Counted from the first letter of the stretch, positions 26,016 through 34,752 are shown. The stretch is DNA of 64,000 nucleotides from an uncultured Clostridia bacterium (GCA_934662505.1 CAKUKE010000011.1:1-64000), one strand, 5' to 3'. Numbers and translations are program-made. Notes: a model not told the origin generated them from the letters alone.

Positions 26016-26417
26016 TTACACTCTCCTGCGCTTGGGAGGACGGCAGCCGTTGTGGGGAATGGGCGTCACGTCCTTGATCATGGTCACGTCCAGACCGGCG
26101 GTCTGCAGCGCGCGGATGGCGGCTTCACGGCCGGAGCCGGGGCCCTTCACCAGCACGTCCACGGACTTCAGGCCGAATTCCTGGCTGGCCTTGGCAGCGG
26201 TTTCGGCCGCCATCTGAGCCGCGAAGGGAGTGGACTTCTTGTTGCCGCGGAAACCCATACCGCCGGAGCTGGCCCAGGACAGGGCGTTGCCGTTGGTATC
26301 GGTGATGGTCACGATGGTGTTATTGAAAGAAGAACGGATATGGGCAACGCCGCGCTCCACGAGTTTCTTTTCGCGGCGCTTGCGCGCTACCTTCTTAAGC
26401 GTTTTTTTGGGTGCCAT
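26016..26417 (-). CDS. rpsK: 30S ribosomal protein S11
   Basis: 133 residues: HIRSSFNNTIVTITDTNGNALSWASSG and the C-terminal DVTPIPHNGCRPPKRRRV are diagnostic. S11 forms part of the platform near the E site. GGAGG ribosome site upstream. Confidence 0.98.
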   Translation of the reverse strand: MAPKKTLKKVARKRREKKLVERGVAHIRSSFNNTIVTITDTNGNALSWASSGGMGFRGNKKSTPFAAQMAAETAAKASQEFGLKSVDVLVKGPGSGREAAIRALQTAGLDVTMIKDVTPIPHNGCRPPKRRRV

Positions 26418-26521
26418 TTCAATATCCCTCCGAACCCCTGGCGGGGTCTTATTCGGTTATGCTACAAGCGTGGCTGCACACGGGGAGCAGCACACATTTT
26501 CAGAAAAACAGCAGGTTTTTC

Positions 26522-26890
26522 TTACTTTTTCTTGTTGCCGACCGTGCGCTTGGGGCCCTTGCGGGTACGCGCGTTGGTCTTGGTGTTCTGGCCGCGGACA
26601 GGCAGATTCCGACGATGACGAACGCCGCGGTAGCTGCCGATTTCCACCAGACGCTTGATGTTCAGGGAAACTTCGCGGCGCAGGTCGCCTTCCACCTTCA
26701 CGTGGTGCTCGATGTACTCGCGCAGCTTGCTGATCTCATTTTCGTTCAGGTCCTTCACGCGGGTATCGGGGTTCACTTCGGTTTCGGCGAGGATCTGCTT
26801 GGCCACCGTGGGGCCAATGCCATAGATGTACGTCAAACCAGCCTCGACGCGCTTTTCTCTGGGCAAATCAACGCCCGCAATACGTGCCAT
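26522..26890 (-). CDS. rpsM: 30S ribosomal protein S13
   Basis: 122 residues, starting at MARIAGVDLPREKR (26890) with GGAGG upstream, which excludes a longer open frame. GIGPTVAKQIL is the helix-hairpin-helix-like segment, and RHRRNLPVRGQNTKTNARTRKGP is the C-terminal tail that reaches the tRNA sites and contacts L5. Confidence 0.98.
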   Translation of the reverse strand: MARIAGVDLPREKRVEAGLTYIYGIGPTVAKQILAETEVNPDTRVKDLNENEISKLREYIEHHVKVEGDLRREVSLNIKRLVEIGSYRGVRHRRNLPVRGQNTKTNARTRKGPKRTVGNKKK

Positions 26891-27184
26891 GTGTTGGTTA
26901 CACCTCCAAAATTCATCGGGTAAGCCCGGGGCAGGTCCTTCCGTCATGGCGTAGAAAACATGACGCGCCGACCTTCACCGGGGTGCTGCACGGACGCGCT
27001 ACAACCCTGTACGCGCCCTTGCCCGCCACGGGATACCCCCAGGCGGGCGGATGGGAATAATTGCCATTCCCGGATTATATAACAGCCGCGTGGTCCCGGC
27101 GAAAGCCGGGCAGCCGCCCACGACGGCGGTCATAGCGTGGATAGCGGAACTGTCAGGCGCCTGCCTGACCCGCCGGACGGCTGC
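26891..27184. other. Intra-cluster spacer rpmJ-rpsM, 294 bp
   Basis: Longer than most gaps in the cluster. On the minus strand it holds a hairpin CCCGGC-tttc-GCCGGG just upstream of TATATAAT (-10-like, 27075-27080), with no good -35. It may be a weak internal promoter for the alpha-operon part. Confidence 0.4.
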
Positions 27185-27298
27185 TTAACCCTGACGCTGC
27201 TTGTGCTTGGGGTTTTCGCAGATGACCATCACCCGGCCCTTGCGCTTGATGATTTTGCACTTTTCGCAAATGGGCTTCACAGACGGACGAACCTTCAC
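27185..27298 (-). CDS. rpmJ: 50S ribosomal protein L36 (zinc form)
   Basis: 37 residues starting with GTG at 27298, AAGGAGG eight bases upstream. An ATG a few bases further upstream is out of frame. The sequence MKVRPSVKPICEKCKIIKR, then VMVICENPKHKQRQG, is the C+ form with Cys-x2-Cys...Cys-x4-His that binds zinc. Confidence 0.97.
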   Translation of the reverse strand: MKVRPSVKPICEKCKIIKRKGRVMVICENPKHKQRQG

Positions 27299-27571
27299 GC
27301 GTCATTCCTCCTTCGGTACCCGCATGGTAACGGGGGTCATGCGCCCCCGGTGCGGGGACGGGTATCAATGCGCGGAAAAATGGGTTAATTTTCTCCGCAT
27401 GTTCTGCCGCAGCTGACGCCGCGGACGAATAGGCTGCAAGCAGCCTGATTCTCATCTTCTGTGCGGCCACCTGCCGCATGGGCTTTGCCGGGGAGAGCCT
27501 GTCCTCCAGCAGATGCCGGACGGCTCCCCTTCCCGCCGCGCTGATGCGCGACCCTTTCCCGGAAGGAAAGG

Positions 27572-27793
27572 TCAGTTCTTGCTGCGCCAGGTAATGCGGC
27601 CGCGAGTCAGATCATAGGGAGACAATTCGATGGTCACTTTGTCGCCCGGATAGATCCGGATGAAATTCATGCGCATTTTGCCGGAAATGTGCGCCATGAT
27701 GCGGTGCCCGTTGGGCAGTTCCACCTGGAACATGGCGTTCGGCAGCGCTTCGATGACCTTGCCTTCCATTTCGATCACATCGTCCTTGGACAA
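27572..27793 (-). CDS. infA: Translation initiation factor IF-1
   Basis: 73 residues, OB fold: KDDVIEMEGKVIEALPNAMF, VELPNGHRIMAHISGKMR and PYDLTRGRITWR. The start is a TTG at 27793, with GGGAGG nine bases upstream; the next in-frame ATG (M9) would remove the first beta-strand. The gene begins four bases after the KOW protein stop. IF-1 binds the A site of the 30S subunit during initiation. Confidence 0.97.
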   Translation of the reverse strand: MSKDDVIEMEGKVIEALPNAMFQVELPNGHRIMAHISGKMRMNFIRIYPGDKVTIELSPYDLTRGRITWRSKN

Positions 27794-27797
27794 ACGG

Positions 27798-28103
27798 TCA
27801 ACCCTCCCTCAATTCCTGCGCCTCTCGGGGCAGGCTGTCGGCGCGGTAAGGCGCGAGTGCTTTGCGGATATCGCTGTCCTTCAGCTGACCCGCACGGTAC
27901 ATGGACAGAATACCGTCCAGCTGCACGGGCGCCGCAGACAGGTGTTTGCGCCTTTTTTTCTTCAGATGATCCAGCTTTCGCGTGTCACCATCTGCAAGCA
28001 TAACAAAATCGGCGTCCACAGATAATAATACCACAAAGCACCGGGTTTTGTCACGCCCTTTTTTCGAAAAAACAACGCTTCCGGGTAAAATTGTTGCTTT
28101 CAC
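27798..28103 (-). CDS. KOW-domain protein (L14e/L6e/L27e-like)
   Basis: 101 residues from a GTG start five bases after the map stop, with GGGAGG upstream inside the end of map. The N-terminal half is a KOW-type SH3 barrel (ATILPGSVVFSKKGRDKTRCFVVL...DFVMLADGDTRKLDHLKKKR). A basic linker and a helical tail follow. This KOW protein occurs between map and infA in many Firmicutes and is named for its similarity to archaeal/eukaryotic L14e; it is a likely RNA- or ribosome-associated protein, but its role is not established. Confidence 0.88.
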   Translation of the reverse strand: MKATILPGSVVFSKKGRDKTRCFVVLLSVDADFVMLADGDTRKLDHLKKKRRKHLSAAPVQLDGILSMYRAGQLKDSDIRKALAPYRADSLPREAQELREG

Positions 28104-28108
28104 AGCGC

Positions 28109-28879
28109 TTAACCCTCCCACTTGGCGTTGGGATGGGTCAGTATTTCCGGAGGACCCTCCGGCACAACGGCCAGCGTGTGCTCGTAGTGGGAGCATGGAC
28201 TGTGGTCGTTGGTCACGATGGTCCACCCGTCCGCCAGCTGATGCACCGCGTAGTGGCCCTGGGCGATCATCGGCTCGATGCAGATGGTCATGCCCGGGTG
28301 CAGCCGGATGCCCCTGCCGGGGGTACCGAAGTTGGGCACGCTGGGATCCTCGTGCATGTGACGGCCGATACCGTGACCGGTCAGGTCGCGCACCACGCCG
28401 TAGCCGTGGGCTTCGGCATGCTCCTGCACCGCCCAGCCCACGTCGCCCAGCCGGTTGCCGTTGACCGCCGCCCGCGCGCCGCGCCAGAAGCACTCCTCGG
28501 TCACCCGCATGAGCTGTTCCTTTTCCGGAGACACCCTGCCGACGCCGACGGTCAGCGCGCTGTCCGCCTGCCAGCCGTCCAGAATGAGCCCGCAGTCAAT
28601 GGACAGAAGCTGTCCCTCCCGCAGTTCCACCTGATCGGACGGGATGCCGTGCACCACTTCGTCGTCAATGCTGGCGCAGATGCTGGCCGGATACCCCTCA
28701 TAATTGAGGAAGGAAGGAATGGCGTGGTATTTGCGGATCATTTCCTCTGCATAGGCGTCCAGCGCGGCAGTGGTTTCGCCGACCCGGACCGCCTCCTTCA
28801 GCCGGCACAGCACATCATAGAGCAGATGCCCCGCGCTGCGCATTTTGTCCAACTGGTCTCGATTTTTAATGGTAATCAT
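28109..28879 (-). CDS. map: Type I methionine aminopeptidase
   Basis: 256 residues: SIDCGLILDGWQADSALTVGVG carries the two metal-binding Asp; LTGHGIGRHMHEDP the metal His; CIEPMI and TNDHSPCSHYEHTLAV the two metal-binding Glu. It removes the initiator Met from new proteins. Its ATG overlaps the adk stop by one base (TGATG), so the two are translationally coupled. Confidence 0.97.
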   Translation of the reverse strand: MITIKNRDQLDKMRSAGHLLYDVLCRLKEAVRVGETTAALDAYAEEMIRKYHAIPSFLNYEGYPASICASIDDEVVHGIPSDQVELREGQLLSIDCGLILDGWQADSALTVGVGRVSPEKEQLMRVTEECFWRGARAAVNGNRLGDVGWAVQEHAEAHGYGVVRDLTGHGIGRHMHEDPSVPNFGTPGRGIRLHPGMTICIEPMIAQGHYAVHQLADGWTIVTNDHSPCSHYEHTLAVVPEGPPEILTHPNAKWEG

Positions 28880-29508
28880 CAGTCCAACCCCAACGTCTTC
28901 CGCACAGCCTGATGGTTTTCCTCCACGGTATGACCATTGCAGTCCACTTTATGCAAAAGTCCCTTGCCCGCATAGTAGTCCACCAGCGGCGCAGTCTGAT
29001 CGGCGTACACCTTCAGACGGTTCTGCACCGTCTCAGCGCTGTCATCCTTGCGCTGGATCAGGGTTTCTCCGCAGCTTTCGCAGACGCTCCGACCCTTGAG
29101 CGCGTTCACATGGTACGTGCCGCCGCACTTGGGGCACACCCGGCGGCCGGACAGGCGACCGATGATTTCCTCATCTGCCAGCACAAAGTCCACCACCGCA
29201 TCCATCTGAGCAAAGGTGCTCAGCGCCTCCGCCTGAGGCACGGTGCGGGGAAAACCGTCCAGAATGTAGCCGTTTTCACAGTCCTTTTCCTGCAGACGAT
29301 CGCGCACAATGGCGATCACCACGTCATCAGGCACCAACTCGCCCCGGTCGATGTAGGCCTTGGCGGCCAGCCCCGTGGGGGTCTGATTGCGAATGGCGGC
29401 GCGCAGGATCTCACCTGTGGAAATCTGCGGAATGCCTTCCTCCTCCATCAGACGCTGGGCGTGGGTACCCTTGCCCGCACCGGGCGGGCCGAGAAAAATC
29501 AGGTTCAT
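28879..29508 (-). CDS. adk: Adenylate kinase with zinc lid
   Basis: 209 residues from ATG 29508 (AAGGAG upstream). The P-loop is GPPGAGKGT (7-15), DGFPRT (84-89) holds the AMP-site Arg, and the LID carries four Cys (C125, C128, C143, C146), the structural zinc site of Gram-positive enzymes. It interconverts ATP and AMP with 2 ADP. Confidence 0.97.
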   Translation of the reverse strand: MNLIFLGPPGAGKGTHAQRLMEEEGIPQISTGEILRAAIRNQTPTGLAAKAYIDRGELVPDDVVIAIVRDRLQEKDCENGYILDGFPRTVPQAEALSTFAQMDAVVDFVLADEEIIGRLSGRRVCPKCGGTYHVNALKGRSVCESCGETLIQRKDDSAETVQNRLKVYADQTAPLVDYYAGKGLLHKVDCNGHTVEENHQAVRKTLGLD

Positions 29509-29812
29509 GCCTTGTTCTCCTTCCGGGGCTTTCTTTCCGCAGGCTGCAGGCCGCTTAAGGATGCGCACGGCCGTTACCGCCGTCCCTCCTCACGAGCGCT
29601 GCCGCCCTGCGAACGGCCGTCTGCCGAAAGCCCTTTTTCACAGAAACGCCATACGGCACAAAAGCGCACAAAACAATCGTTTGTGCGCATGCTGAACAGT
29701 ACCCTGTACGGGGCCCGGACGGCTTCGCCGCAATGGGCGAAGCACGTCCGGATGTTTGAACGCGGCAGCCTTCCGGCGCAGCGTTTTTTCATGTCCCCGT
29801 CTGCGTTCACGC
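29509..29812. other. Spacer between secY and adk, 304 bp, with two hairpins
   Basis: The largest gap inside the cluster. A nine-pair hairpin GCGCACAAA-7 nt-TTTGTGCGC lies at 29664-29688, followed on the minus strand by TTTT. A second, longer imperfect hairpin (GGACGGCTTCGCC region, 29717-29752) lies closer to secY. Together they look like an attenuator or partial terminator that lowers read-through from secY into adk. No clear promoter seen. Confidence 0.55.
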
Positions 29813-31081
29813 TCAGGACAGGAAGCCCTTGTAGTGACGCATGGTCAGCTGACCTTCAACCTGACGCACAGTCTCCAGCGCCACGCTCACAGCAATGAGG
29901 ATGGAGGAAGCGCCAAAGGGAATGGACACGTTCCGCCACACGGTCAGCGCGGAGGGGACGGTGGACAGGATGGCCAGGAAGATGGCGGCGAACAGCGTCA
30001 GCCGGTTAGAGGACCGGGACAGGTATTCCACAGTGGGCGCGCCCGAACGGATGCCGGGAATATGACCGCCCTGCTGCTGAATGTTCTTGGCCATTTCCTG
30101 AGGGTTGAAGGTGATCGCGGTGTAGAAATAGCTGAACGCGATGATGAGCAGCGCGCAAACCAGCATATACCACACGCTGTACTGGTTCATGTTGGCGCTC
30201 CACCACTTGTAAGCGCCGGAGTTGGTGCCGAACATGGCAAAGATGGTGCCGGGGAACGCCATGAAGGAGTAGGCGAAGATCAGCGGGAGCACGCCCACCG
30301 CCAGAATTTTCAGCGGGATATGGGTGCTCTGGCCGCCGTACATCTTCCGACCCACCACGCGCTTGGCGTACTGGACGGGGATGCGGCGCTCGCCGCTGTC
30401 CACGAAGGTCACGACCGCCACGATCACAAGGGTCGTGATGATGATGACCAGCAGATTGCCCACAGCACCTGCCTGACCGGCAAACACGTTGGACACGGAG
30501 GTCACCACACCGTTGAACAGGTTGGAAATGATACCGGCGAAGATCAGCAGGCTGATGCCGTTTCCAATGCCGTTCTTGGTGATCCGCTCGCCGATCCACA
30601 TGGCCAGCGCAGTACCGCCGGCCATGGTGACGCCGATGGTGGCGTAACCGAAGAAGTTCTTGTATTCGGCCTTCACCACGTTCAGGCCGGCGATGATGCC
30701 GATGGCCTGCAGCGCGGCGAGAACCACGGTGACGTAACGGGTGATGCGGTTGATCTTCTTCTTGCCCTCTTCGCCGCCGTCCTTGCTCAGCCGCTCCAGC
30801 GCCGGGATGGCGATGGTGAGCAGCTGCATGATGATGGACGCGTTGATGTAGGGGGTGATACCCATGGCCATGATGGTCATCTGGGAGAAGGTGTTACCGG
30901 TCATCATGTTCAGCAGTCCCAGCGCGTCATACGCTTCCATGGAGGACTGCAGCTTGGCCAGATCGATGCCCGCCACGGGGATGACACCCACCAGACGGAA
31001 CAGGAGCAGCATCAGAAAGGTGTAGATCAGCTTTTTGCGCAGTTCAGGCACGCGCCAGGCGTTCCGCAGCGTTTCAAGCAT
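29813..31081 (-). CDS. secY: Preprotein translocase subunit SecY
   Basis: 422 residues with ten predicted membrane helices. Signatures: AWRVPELRKKLIYTFLMLLLFR, GVIPVAGID, IMQLLTIAIPALERL, and the cytosolic loop TERRIP-like SGERRIPVQYAKR. SecY is the channel of the general secretion pathway. It starts one base after the rplO stop. Confidence 0.98.
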   Translation of the reverse strand: MLETLRNAWRVPELRKKLIYTFLMLLLFRLVGVIPVAGIDLAKLQSSMEAYDALGLLNMMTGNTFSQMTIMAMGITPYINASIIMQLLTIAIPALERLSKDGGEEGKKKINRITRYVTVVLAALQAIGIIAGLNVVKAEYKNFFGYATIGVTMAGGTALAMWIGERITKNGIGNGISLLIFAGIISNLFNGVVTSVSNVFAGQAGAVGNLLVIIITTLVIVAVVTFVDSGERRIPVQYAKRVVGRKMYGGQSTHIPLKILAVGVLPLIFAYSFMAFPGTIFAMFGTNSGAYKWWSANMNQYSVWYMLVCALLIIAFSYFYTAITFNPQEMAKNIQQQGGHIPGIRSGAPTVEYLSRSSNRLTLFAAIFLAILSTVPSALTVWRNVSIPFGASSILIAVSVALETVRQVEGQLTMRHYKGFLS

Positions 31082-31082
31082 C

Positions 31083-31523
31083 TCACTTCACCTCGACTTT
31101 CCCGCCGATCGTCTCGATCTTCTCCTTGGCAGAAGCCGTGACCTTGTCGACATTAACGGTCAGTTTCTTGGTCAGCTCGCCGCCGCCCAGAATTTTGACG
31201 CCGTCCAGAGGCTTCTTGATCAGTCCGGCATTGATGAGCGCTTCGGTGTTGACCACAGAGCCGTCCTCAAAGCACTCCAGTGCGGACACATTTAAAGTGG
31301 CGTATTCCTTGGCGAAGATGTTGGTAAATCCACGCTTGGGAAGACGACGGGTCAGCGGCATCTGGCCGCCTTCAAATCCGGGGCGCTTGCCGCCGCCGGA
31401 GCGAGCCTTGGCGCCTTTATGACCTTTACCGGAGGTTTTGCCCAGCTGAGATCCTACGCCTCGACCAAGGCGCTTCGGGGCAGTCGTCGAACCGAGAGCC
31501 GGTTGCAACTCATGCAGTTTCAT
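31083..31523 (-). CDS. rplO: 50S ribosomal protein L15
   Basis: 146 residues: MKLHELQPALGSTTAPKRLGRG, GKTSGKGHKGAKARSGG, FEGGQMPLTRRLPKRGF. L15 is a late assembly protein binding 23S rRNA. Confidence 0.98.
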   Translation of the reverse strand: MKLHELQPALGSTTAPKRLGRGVGSQLGKTSGKGHKGAKARSGGGKRPGFEGGQMPLTRRLPKRGFTNIFAKEYATLNVSALECFEDGSVVNTEALINAGLIKKPLDGVKILGGGELTKKLTVNVDKVTASAKEKIETIGGKVEVK

Positions 31524-31540
31524 GGGTGAGTCCTCCCTTC

Positions 31541-31723
31541 TTATTCGTTTACTTCCTCAACCTTGACCATGTGCTTCACGCAGAAGATCTGGCCGCGGAT
31601 GCAGGGGTTGTCTTCCTTGACCACCGTCTGACCCACCTTGCGCAGACCCAGCGCCTTCACGGTGTCAATGTGCTTTTGCAGGCTGGAGATCGGGGACTTG
31701 GTCAGCGTGATTTTCAGTTTCAT
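31541..31723 (-). CDS. rpmD: 50S ribosomal protein L30
   Basis: 60 residues from MKLKITLTKSPIS (31723, GGAGG upstream); LGLRKVGQTVVKEDNPCIRGQI is diagnostic of L30. Confidence 0.97.
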   Translation of the reverse strand: MKLKITLTKSPISSLQKHIDTVKALGLRKVGQTVVKEDNPCIRGQIFCVKHMVKVEEVNE

Positions 31724-31739
31724 AGCTTTCAAATCCTCC

Positions 31740-32264
31740 TTAACCCAGAATTTCTTCCACGGTCTTGCCGCGCATCTGAGCCACGGTCTCGGCATTGCGC
31801 AGGGACTTGAGCCCTTCGATGGTGGCCTTGACGGTGTTGATGCGGTTGGAAGTGCCGAAGGTCTTGGTGCGCACGTCCTTCACACCGGCCATTTCCAGCA
31901 CGGCGCGGGTGCCGCCGCCGGCGATCACGCCAGCGCCTTCTTCCGCGGGCATCAGCACCACCTTGGAAGTGCCGTAGTAGCCTTCGGTGGCATGGGGAAT
32001 GCTGGTGCCTTCCAGAGGAACGGTCACCAGATGCTTCTTGGCGGCTTCGGACGCCTTGCGGATGGCCTCGGGCACTTCCTTGGCCTTGCCGATGGCAGTG
32101 CCGACCCGGCCGTTCTGGTCGCCTACGACAACCAGCGCGGCAAAGCGGAAGTTCTTACCACCCTTAACAACCTTGGTCACACGGTTGAGGGCGACCAGGC
32201 GCTCTTTGAATTCGCTGACGGGCTCTTCACGATCCCGGCGATCCCTGCGTTCATTCATAGGCAT
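31740..32264 (-). CDS. rpsE: 30S ribosomal protein S5
   Basis: 174 residues; ATG 32264 lies ten bases after AGGAGG (M3 is an alternative). RVTKVVKGGKNFRFAALVVVGD and AAVLEMAGVKDVRTKTFGTSN are typical. S5 is important for decoding accuracy and mRNA unwinding. Confidence 0.98.
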   Translation of the reverse strand: MPMNERRDRRDREEPVSEFKERLVALNRVTKVVKGGKNFRFAALVVVGDQNGRVGTAIGKAKEVPEAIRKASEAAKKHLVTVPLEGTSIPHATEGYYGTSKVVLMPAEEGAGVIAGGGTRAVLEMAGVKDVRTKTFGTSNRINTVKATIEGLKSLRNAETVAQMRGKTVEEILG

Positions 32265-32279
32265 GCGTTCTTTCCCTCC

Positions 32280-32648
32280 TTAGAAGTTCAGGCCGGCTTC
32301 GCGGGCGCCAGCGGCCACGGCCGCCACACGGCCCGTGTACACATAGCCGCCGCGGTCGAAGACTACGTCCTTGATACCGGCGTTGAGCGCACGCTCGGCC
32401 ACCAGCTTGCCAACCAGCTTGGCAGCGCCGGACTTGTCCACTTCTTCCAGCTGACCCCGCAGGGCGGCGTCCAGGGTGGAAGCGGAGACCAGGGTGATGC
32501 CCTTGGTGTCGTCGATGACTTGCGCGTAGATAGACTTGTTGCTGCGATAGACGCACAGACGCGGCATTTCGGGGGTGCCGCTGATCTTTTTGCGCACGCG
32601 GGCGTGACGGATCACGCGCACTTCATTACGGTCGCGCTTTTTGAACAT
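32280..32648 (-). CDS. rplR: 50S ribosomal protein L18
   Basis: 122 residues: HARVRKKISGTPEMPRLCVYRSNKSIYAQVIDD and the C-terminal DRGGYVYTGRVAAVAAGAREAGL. L18 carries 5S rRNA with L5. Confidence 0.98.
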   Translation of the reverse strand: MFKKRDRNEVRVIRHARVRKKISGTPEMPRLCVYRSNKSIYAQVIDDTKGITLVSASTLDAALRGQLEEVDKSGAAKLVGKLVAERALNAGIKDVVFDRGGYVYTGRVAAVAAGAREAGLNF

Positions 32649-32666
32649 ATGCGTTCACTCCCTCTC

Positions 32667-33215
32667 TTATTTCTTACCGGCCTTGCCTTCCTTGCGGCGG
32701 ATAACCTCGCCCTCGTACTTGATGCCCTTGCCCAGATAGGGTTCAGGCTTACGAATGGCGCGGATATCGGCGGCAAGGTTGCCGACCTGCTGCTTGTCAA
32801 TGCCATGCACGACGATCTTGGTCTGCACCGGCGTCTCAAAGGTAATGGTTGCGGGGGCGGTCAGGATGACGGGATGGGAAAAACCGATGGAAATGTTCAG
32901 CTTCTTGCCGTTTTCCTCGGCGGCGGCACGGTAACCGGTGCCCACCATTTCCAGCGTCTTGCTGAAGCCCGTGGTCACGCCCACTACCATGTTGTGCAGC
33001 AGAGCGCGATAGAGGCCGTGCATGGCGCGGTGTTCCTTATCGTCGTCAGGACGGGTGACCAGGACTTCGTTGTCCTTCAGTTCCACTTTGATATCAGGAT
33101 TCACCTGCTGCGTCAGCGTGCCTTTAGGACCGGTGACCTTCACCATGTTCTGGTCGTCGATCTCTACCTTCACGCCGGCAGGAACGGGAATCGGAAGTCT
33201 TCCGATACGAGACAT
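32667..33215 (-). CDS. rplF: 50S ribosomal protein L6
   Basis: 182 residues: MSRIGRLPIPVPAGV, VTGPKGTLTQ and the C-terminal signature RKPEPYLGKGIKYEGEVIRRKEGKAGKK. Confidence 0.98.
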   Translation of the reverse strand: MSRIGRLPIPVPAGVKVEIDDQNMVKVTGPKGTLTQQVNPDIKVELKDNEVLVTRPDDDKEHRAMHGLYRALLHNMVVGVTTGFSKTLEMVGTGYRAAAEENGKKLNISIGFSHPVILTAPATITFETPVQTKIVVHGIDKQQVGNLAADIRAIRKPEPYLGKGIKYEGEVIRRKEGKAGKK

Positions 33216-33243
33216 TTTTTATACCTCCATTGCGTGTAGGGTG

Positions 33244-33642
33244 TTACCAGATGTAGCACAGCACTTCGCCGCCGATGTTTTCCTTGCGGGCGGCGCGATC
33301 GGTCATCACGCCGCGGCTGGTGGAAACGATGGCGATGCCCAGACCGCCCAGCACTTTAGGCAGTTCTTCGCAGGTCGCGTACACCCGCAGGCCGGGCTTG
33401 CTGATGCGGCGCAGACCCACGATGACGGGCTGCTTTTTGTCCAGGTACTTCAGGGTGATCTTGATGCTGCCCTGCAGACCGTCGTTCACGTTTTCTACCG
33501 ATTTGATGTAGCCCTCGTCCAAAAGGATCTTGGCGATCGCTTTTTTCATGTTGCTGGCGGGGATGGTCACGGTGTCGTGACGCGCCACCTGCGCATTGCG
33601 GATGCGAGTGAGCATATCGGCAATGGGATCATTCATCATCAT
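33244..33642 (-). CDS. rpsH: 30S ribosomal protein S8
   Basis: 132 residues. Three consecutive ATG codons open the frame; the first (33642) is nine bases after AGGAGG. DPIADMLTRIRNAQ at the start and STSRGVMTDRAARKENIGGEVLCYIW at the end are diagnostic. S8 is a primary 16S binder and in E. coli represses the spc operon. Confidence 0.98.
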   Translation of the reverse strand: MMMNDPIADMLTRIRNAQVARHDTVTIPASNMKKAIAKILLDEGYIKSVENVNDGLQGSIKITLKYLDKKQPVIVGLRRISKPGLRVYATCEELPKVLGGLGIAIVSTSRGVMTDRAARKENIGGEVLCYIW

Positions 33643-33663
33643 TGATGTTTACCTCCTTTACAC

Positions 33664-33849
33664 TTACCAGCTCGCTTTGCGCACGCCGGGGATCTGACCC
33701 TTATAGGCCAGTTCTCTGAAGCAGATACGGCACACGCCGTAGCGGCGCAGGACGCTGTGGGGACGACCGCACAGCGTGCAGCGCGTATAGGCGCGGGTGG
33801 AGTACTTGGCGGGACGGGACTGACGCACCTTCATGCTTGTTTTTGCCAT
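33664..33849 (-). CDS. rpsZ: 30S ribosomal protein S14 type Z
   Basis: 61 residues with a zinc ribbon: CTLCGRPHSVLRRYGVCRICFRELA (two CxxC pairs). The short zinc form is the standard S14 in spc operons of Firmicutes. Confidence 0.98.
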   Translation of the reverse strand: MAKTSMKVRQSRPAKYSTRAYTRCTLCGRPHSVLRRYGVCRICFRELAYKGQIPGVRKASW

Positions 33850-33865
33850 TTTGCTTTCTCCTCCC

Positions 33866-34408
33866 TTACTGCGCGAACGGCATGCCCAGCAGCCGAAGCA
33901 GTTCCTTGGCTTCTTCGTCGGTCTTGGCGCTGGTGACGAAAATCATTTCCATGCCACGGATCTTTTCCACCTTGTCGTACTCGATTTCGGGGAAGATCAG
34001 CTGTTCCTTGATGCCCAGCGCATAGTTGCCGCGGCCGTCAAAGGCTTTGGCGCTCACGCCACGGAAGTCGCGCACACGGGGCAGCGCGATGGACACCAGT
34101 TTGTCCATGAATTCTTCCATCCGGGCGCCGCGCAGGGTCACCTTGGCGCCCACGTTCATGCCCTGACGAACCTTGAAGTTCGCGATGGACTTCTTCGCGC
34201 GGGTGACCAGAGGCTTCTGACCGGCGATCTGGGTCAGTTCCGCCACAGCGCCTTCCAGCGCTTTGGCGTTGTCCTTGCAATCGCCCAGGCCCATGTTGAT
34301 GATGATCTTTTCCAGCTTGGGGATCTGCATGACGTTTTTGTAGCCGAACTTCTGCTGCAAGGCAGGCACAGCTTCGGCCAGATATTTTTCCTTAATACGG
34401 GTAGCCAT
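33866..34408 (-). CDS. rplE: 50S ribosomal protein L5
   Basis: 180 residues from ATG 34408 (AAGGAGG upstream). IPKLEKIIINMGLGD, GQKPLVTRAKKSIANFKVR and GMEMIFVTSAKTDEEAKELL are diagnostic. L5 binds 5S rRNA and contacts S13 and the P-site tRNA. Confidence 0.98.
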   Translation of the reverse strand: MATRIKEKYLAEAVPALQQKFGYKNVMQIPKLEKIIINMGLGDCKDNAKALEGAVAELTQIAGQKPLVTRAKKSIANFKVRQGMNVGAKVTLRGARMEEFMDKLVSIALPRVRDFRGVSAKAFDGRGNYALGIKEQLIFPEIEYDKVEKIRGMEMIFVTSAKTDEEAKELLRLLGMPFAQ

Positions 34409-34425
34409 GAACTGTAACCTCCTTA

Positions 34426-34737
34426 TCAGTCGATCTGCGCGCCGCACTTTTTGCAGACGCGAACCTTTTTGCCATCTTCCAGCACCTTGTGGGCAACGCG
34501 GGTGGCCTTGCCGCACTTGGCGCACACGAGCATCACGTTGCTCGCGTCGATGTAGGCTTCCTTATGGACGATGCCGCCGGGCTGACCCTGAGCGCGGGCT
34601 TTCTGGTGCTTGGTGACCATCGCCACGCCTTCCACGGCCACTTTACCGGTCTTGGGCTGGGCGGAGATGACCTTGCCCTGCTTGCCCTTGTCCTTGCCGG
34701 AGATGACAACGACCTGATCTTTTGCTTTTACGAACAT
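34426..34737 (-). CDS. rplX: 50S ribosomal protein L24, with C-terminal CxxC pairs
   Basis: 103 residues. N-terminal KOW domain (KAKDQVVVISGKDKGKQGKVI), then MVTKHQKARAQGQPGGIVHKEA. The C-terminus has two CxxC pairs (VCAKCGK and VCKKCGA) separated by a basic hairpin, probably a zinc ribbon. L24 starts 50S assembly. Confidence 0.98.
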   Translation of the reverse strand: MFVKAKDQVVVISGKDKGKQGKVISAQPKTGKVAVEGVAMVTKHQKARAQGQPGGIVHKEAYIDASNVMLVCAKCGKATRVAHKVLEDGKKVRVCKKCGAQID

Positions 34738-34752
34738 GTTTCATTGTCCTCC

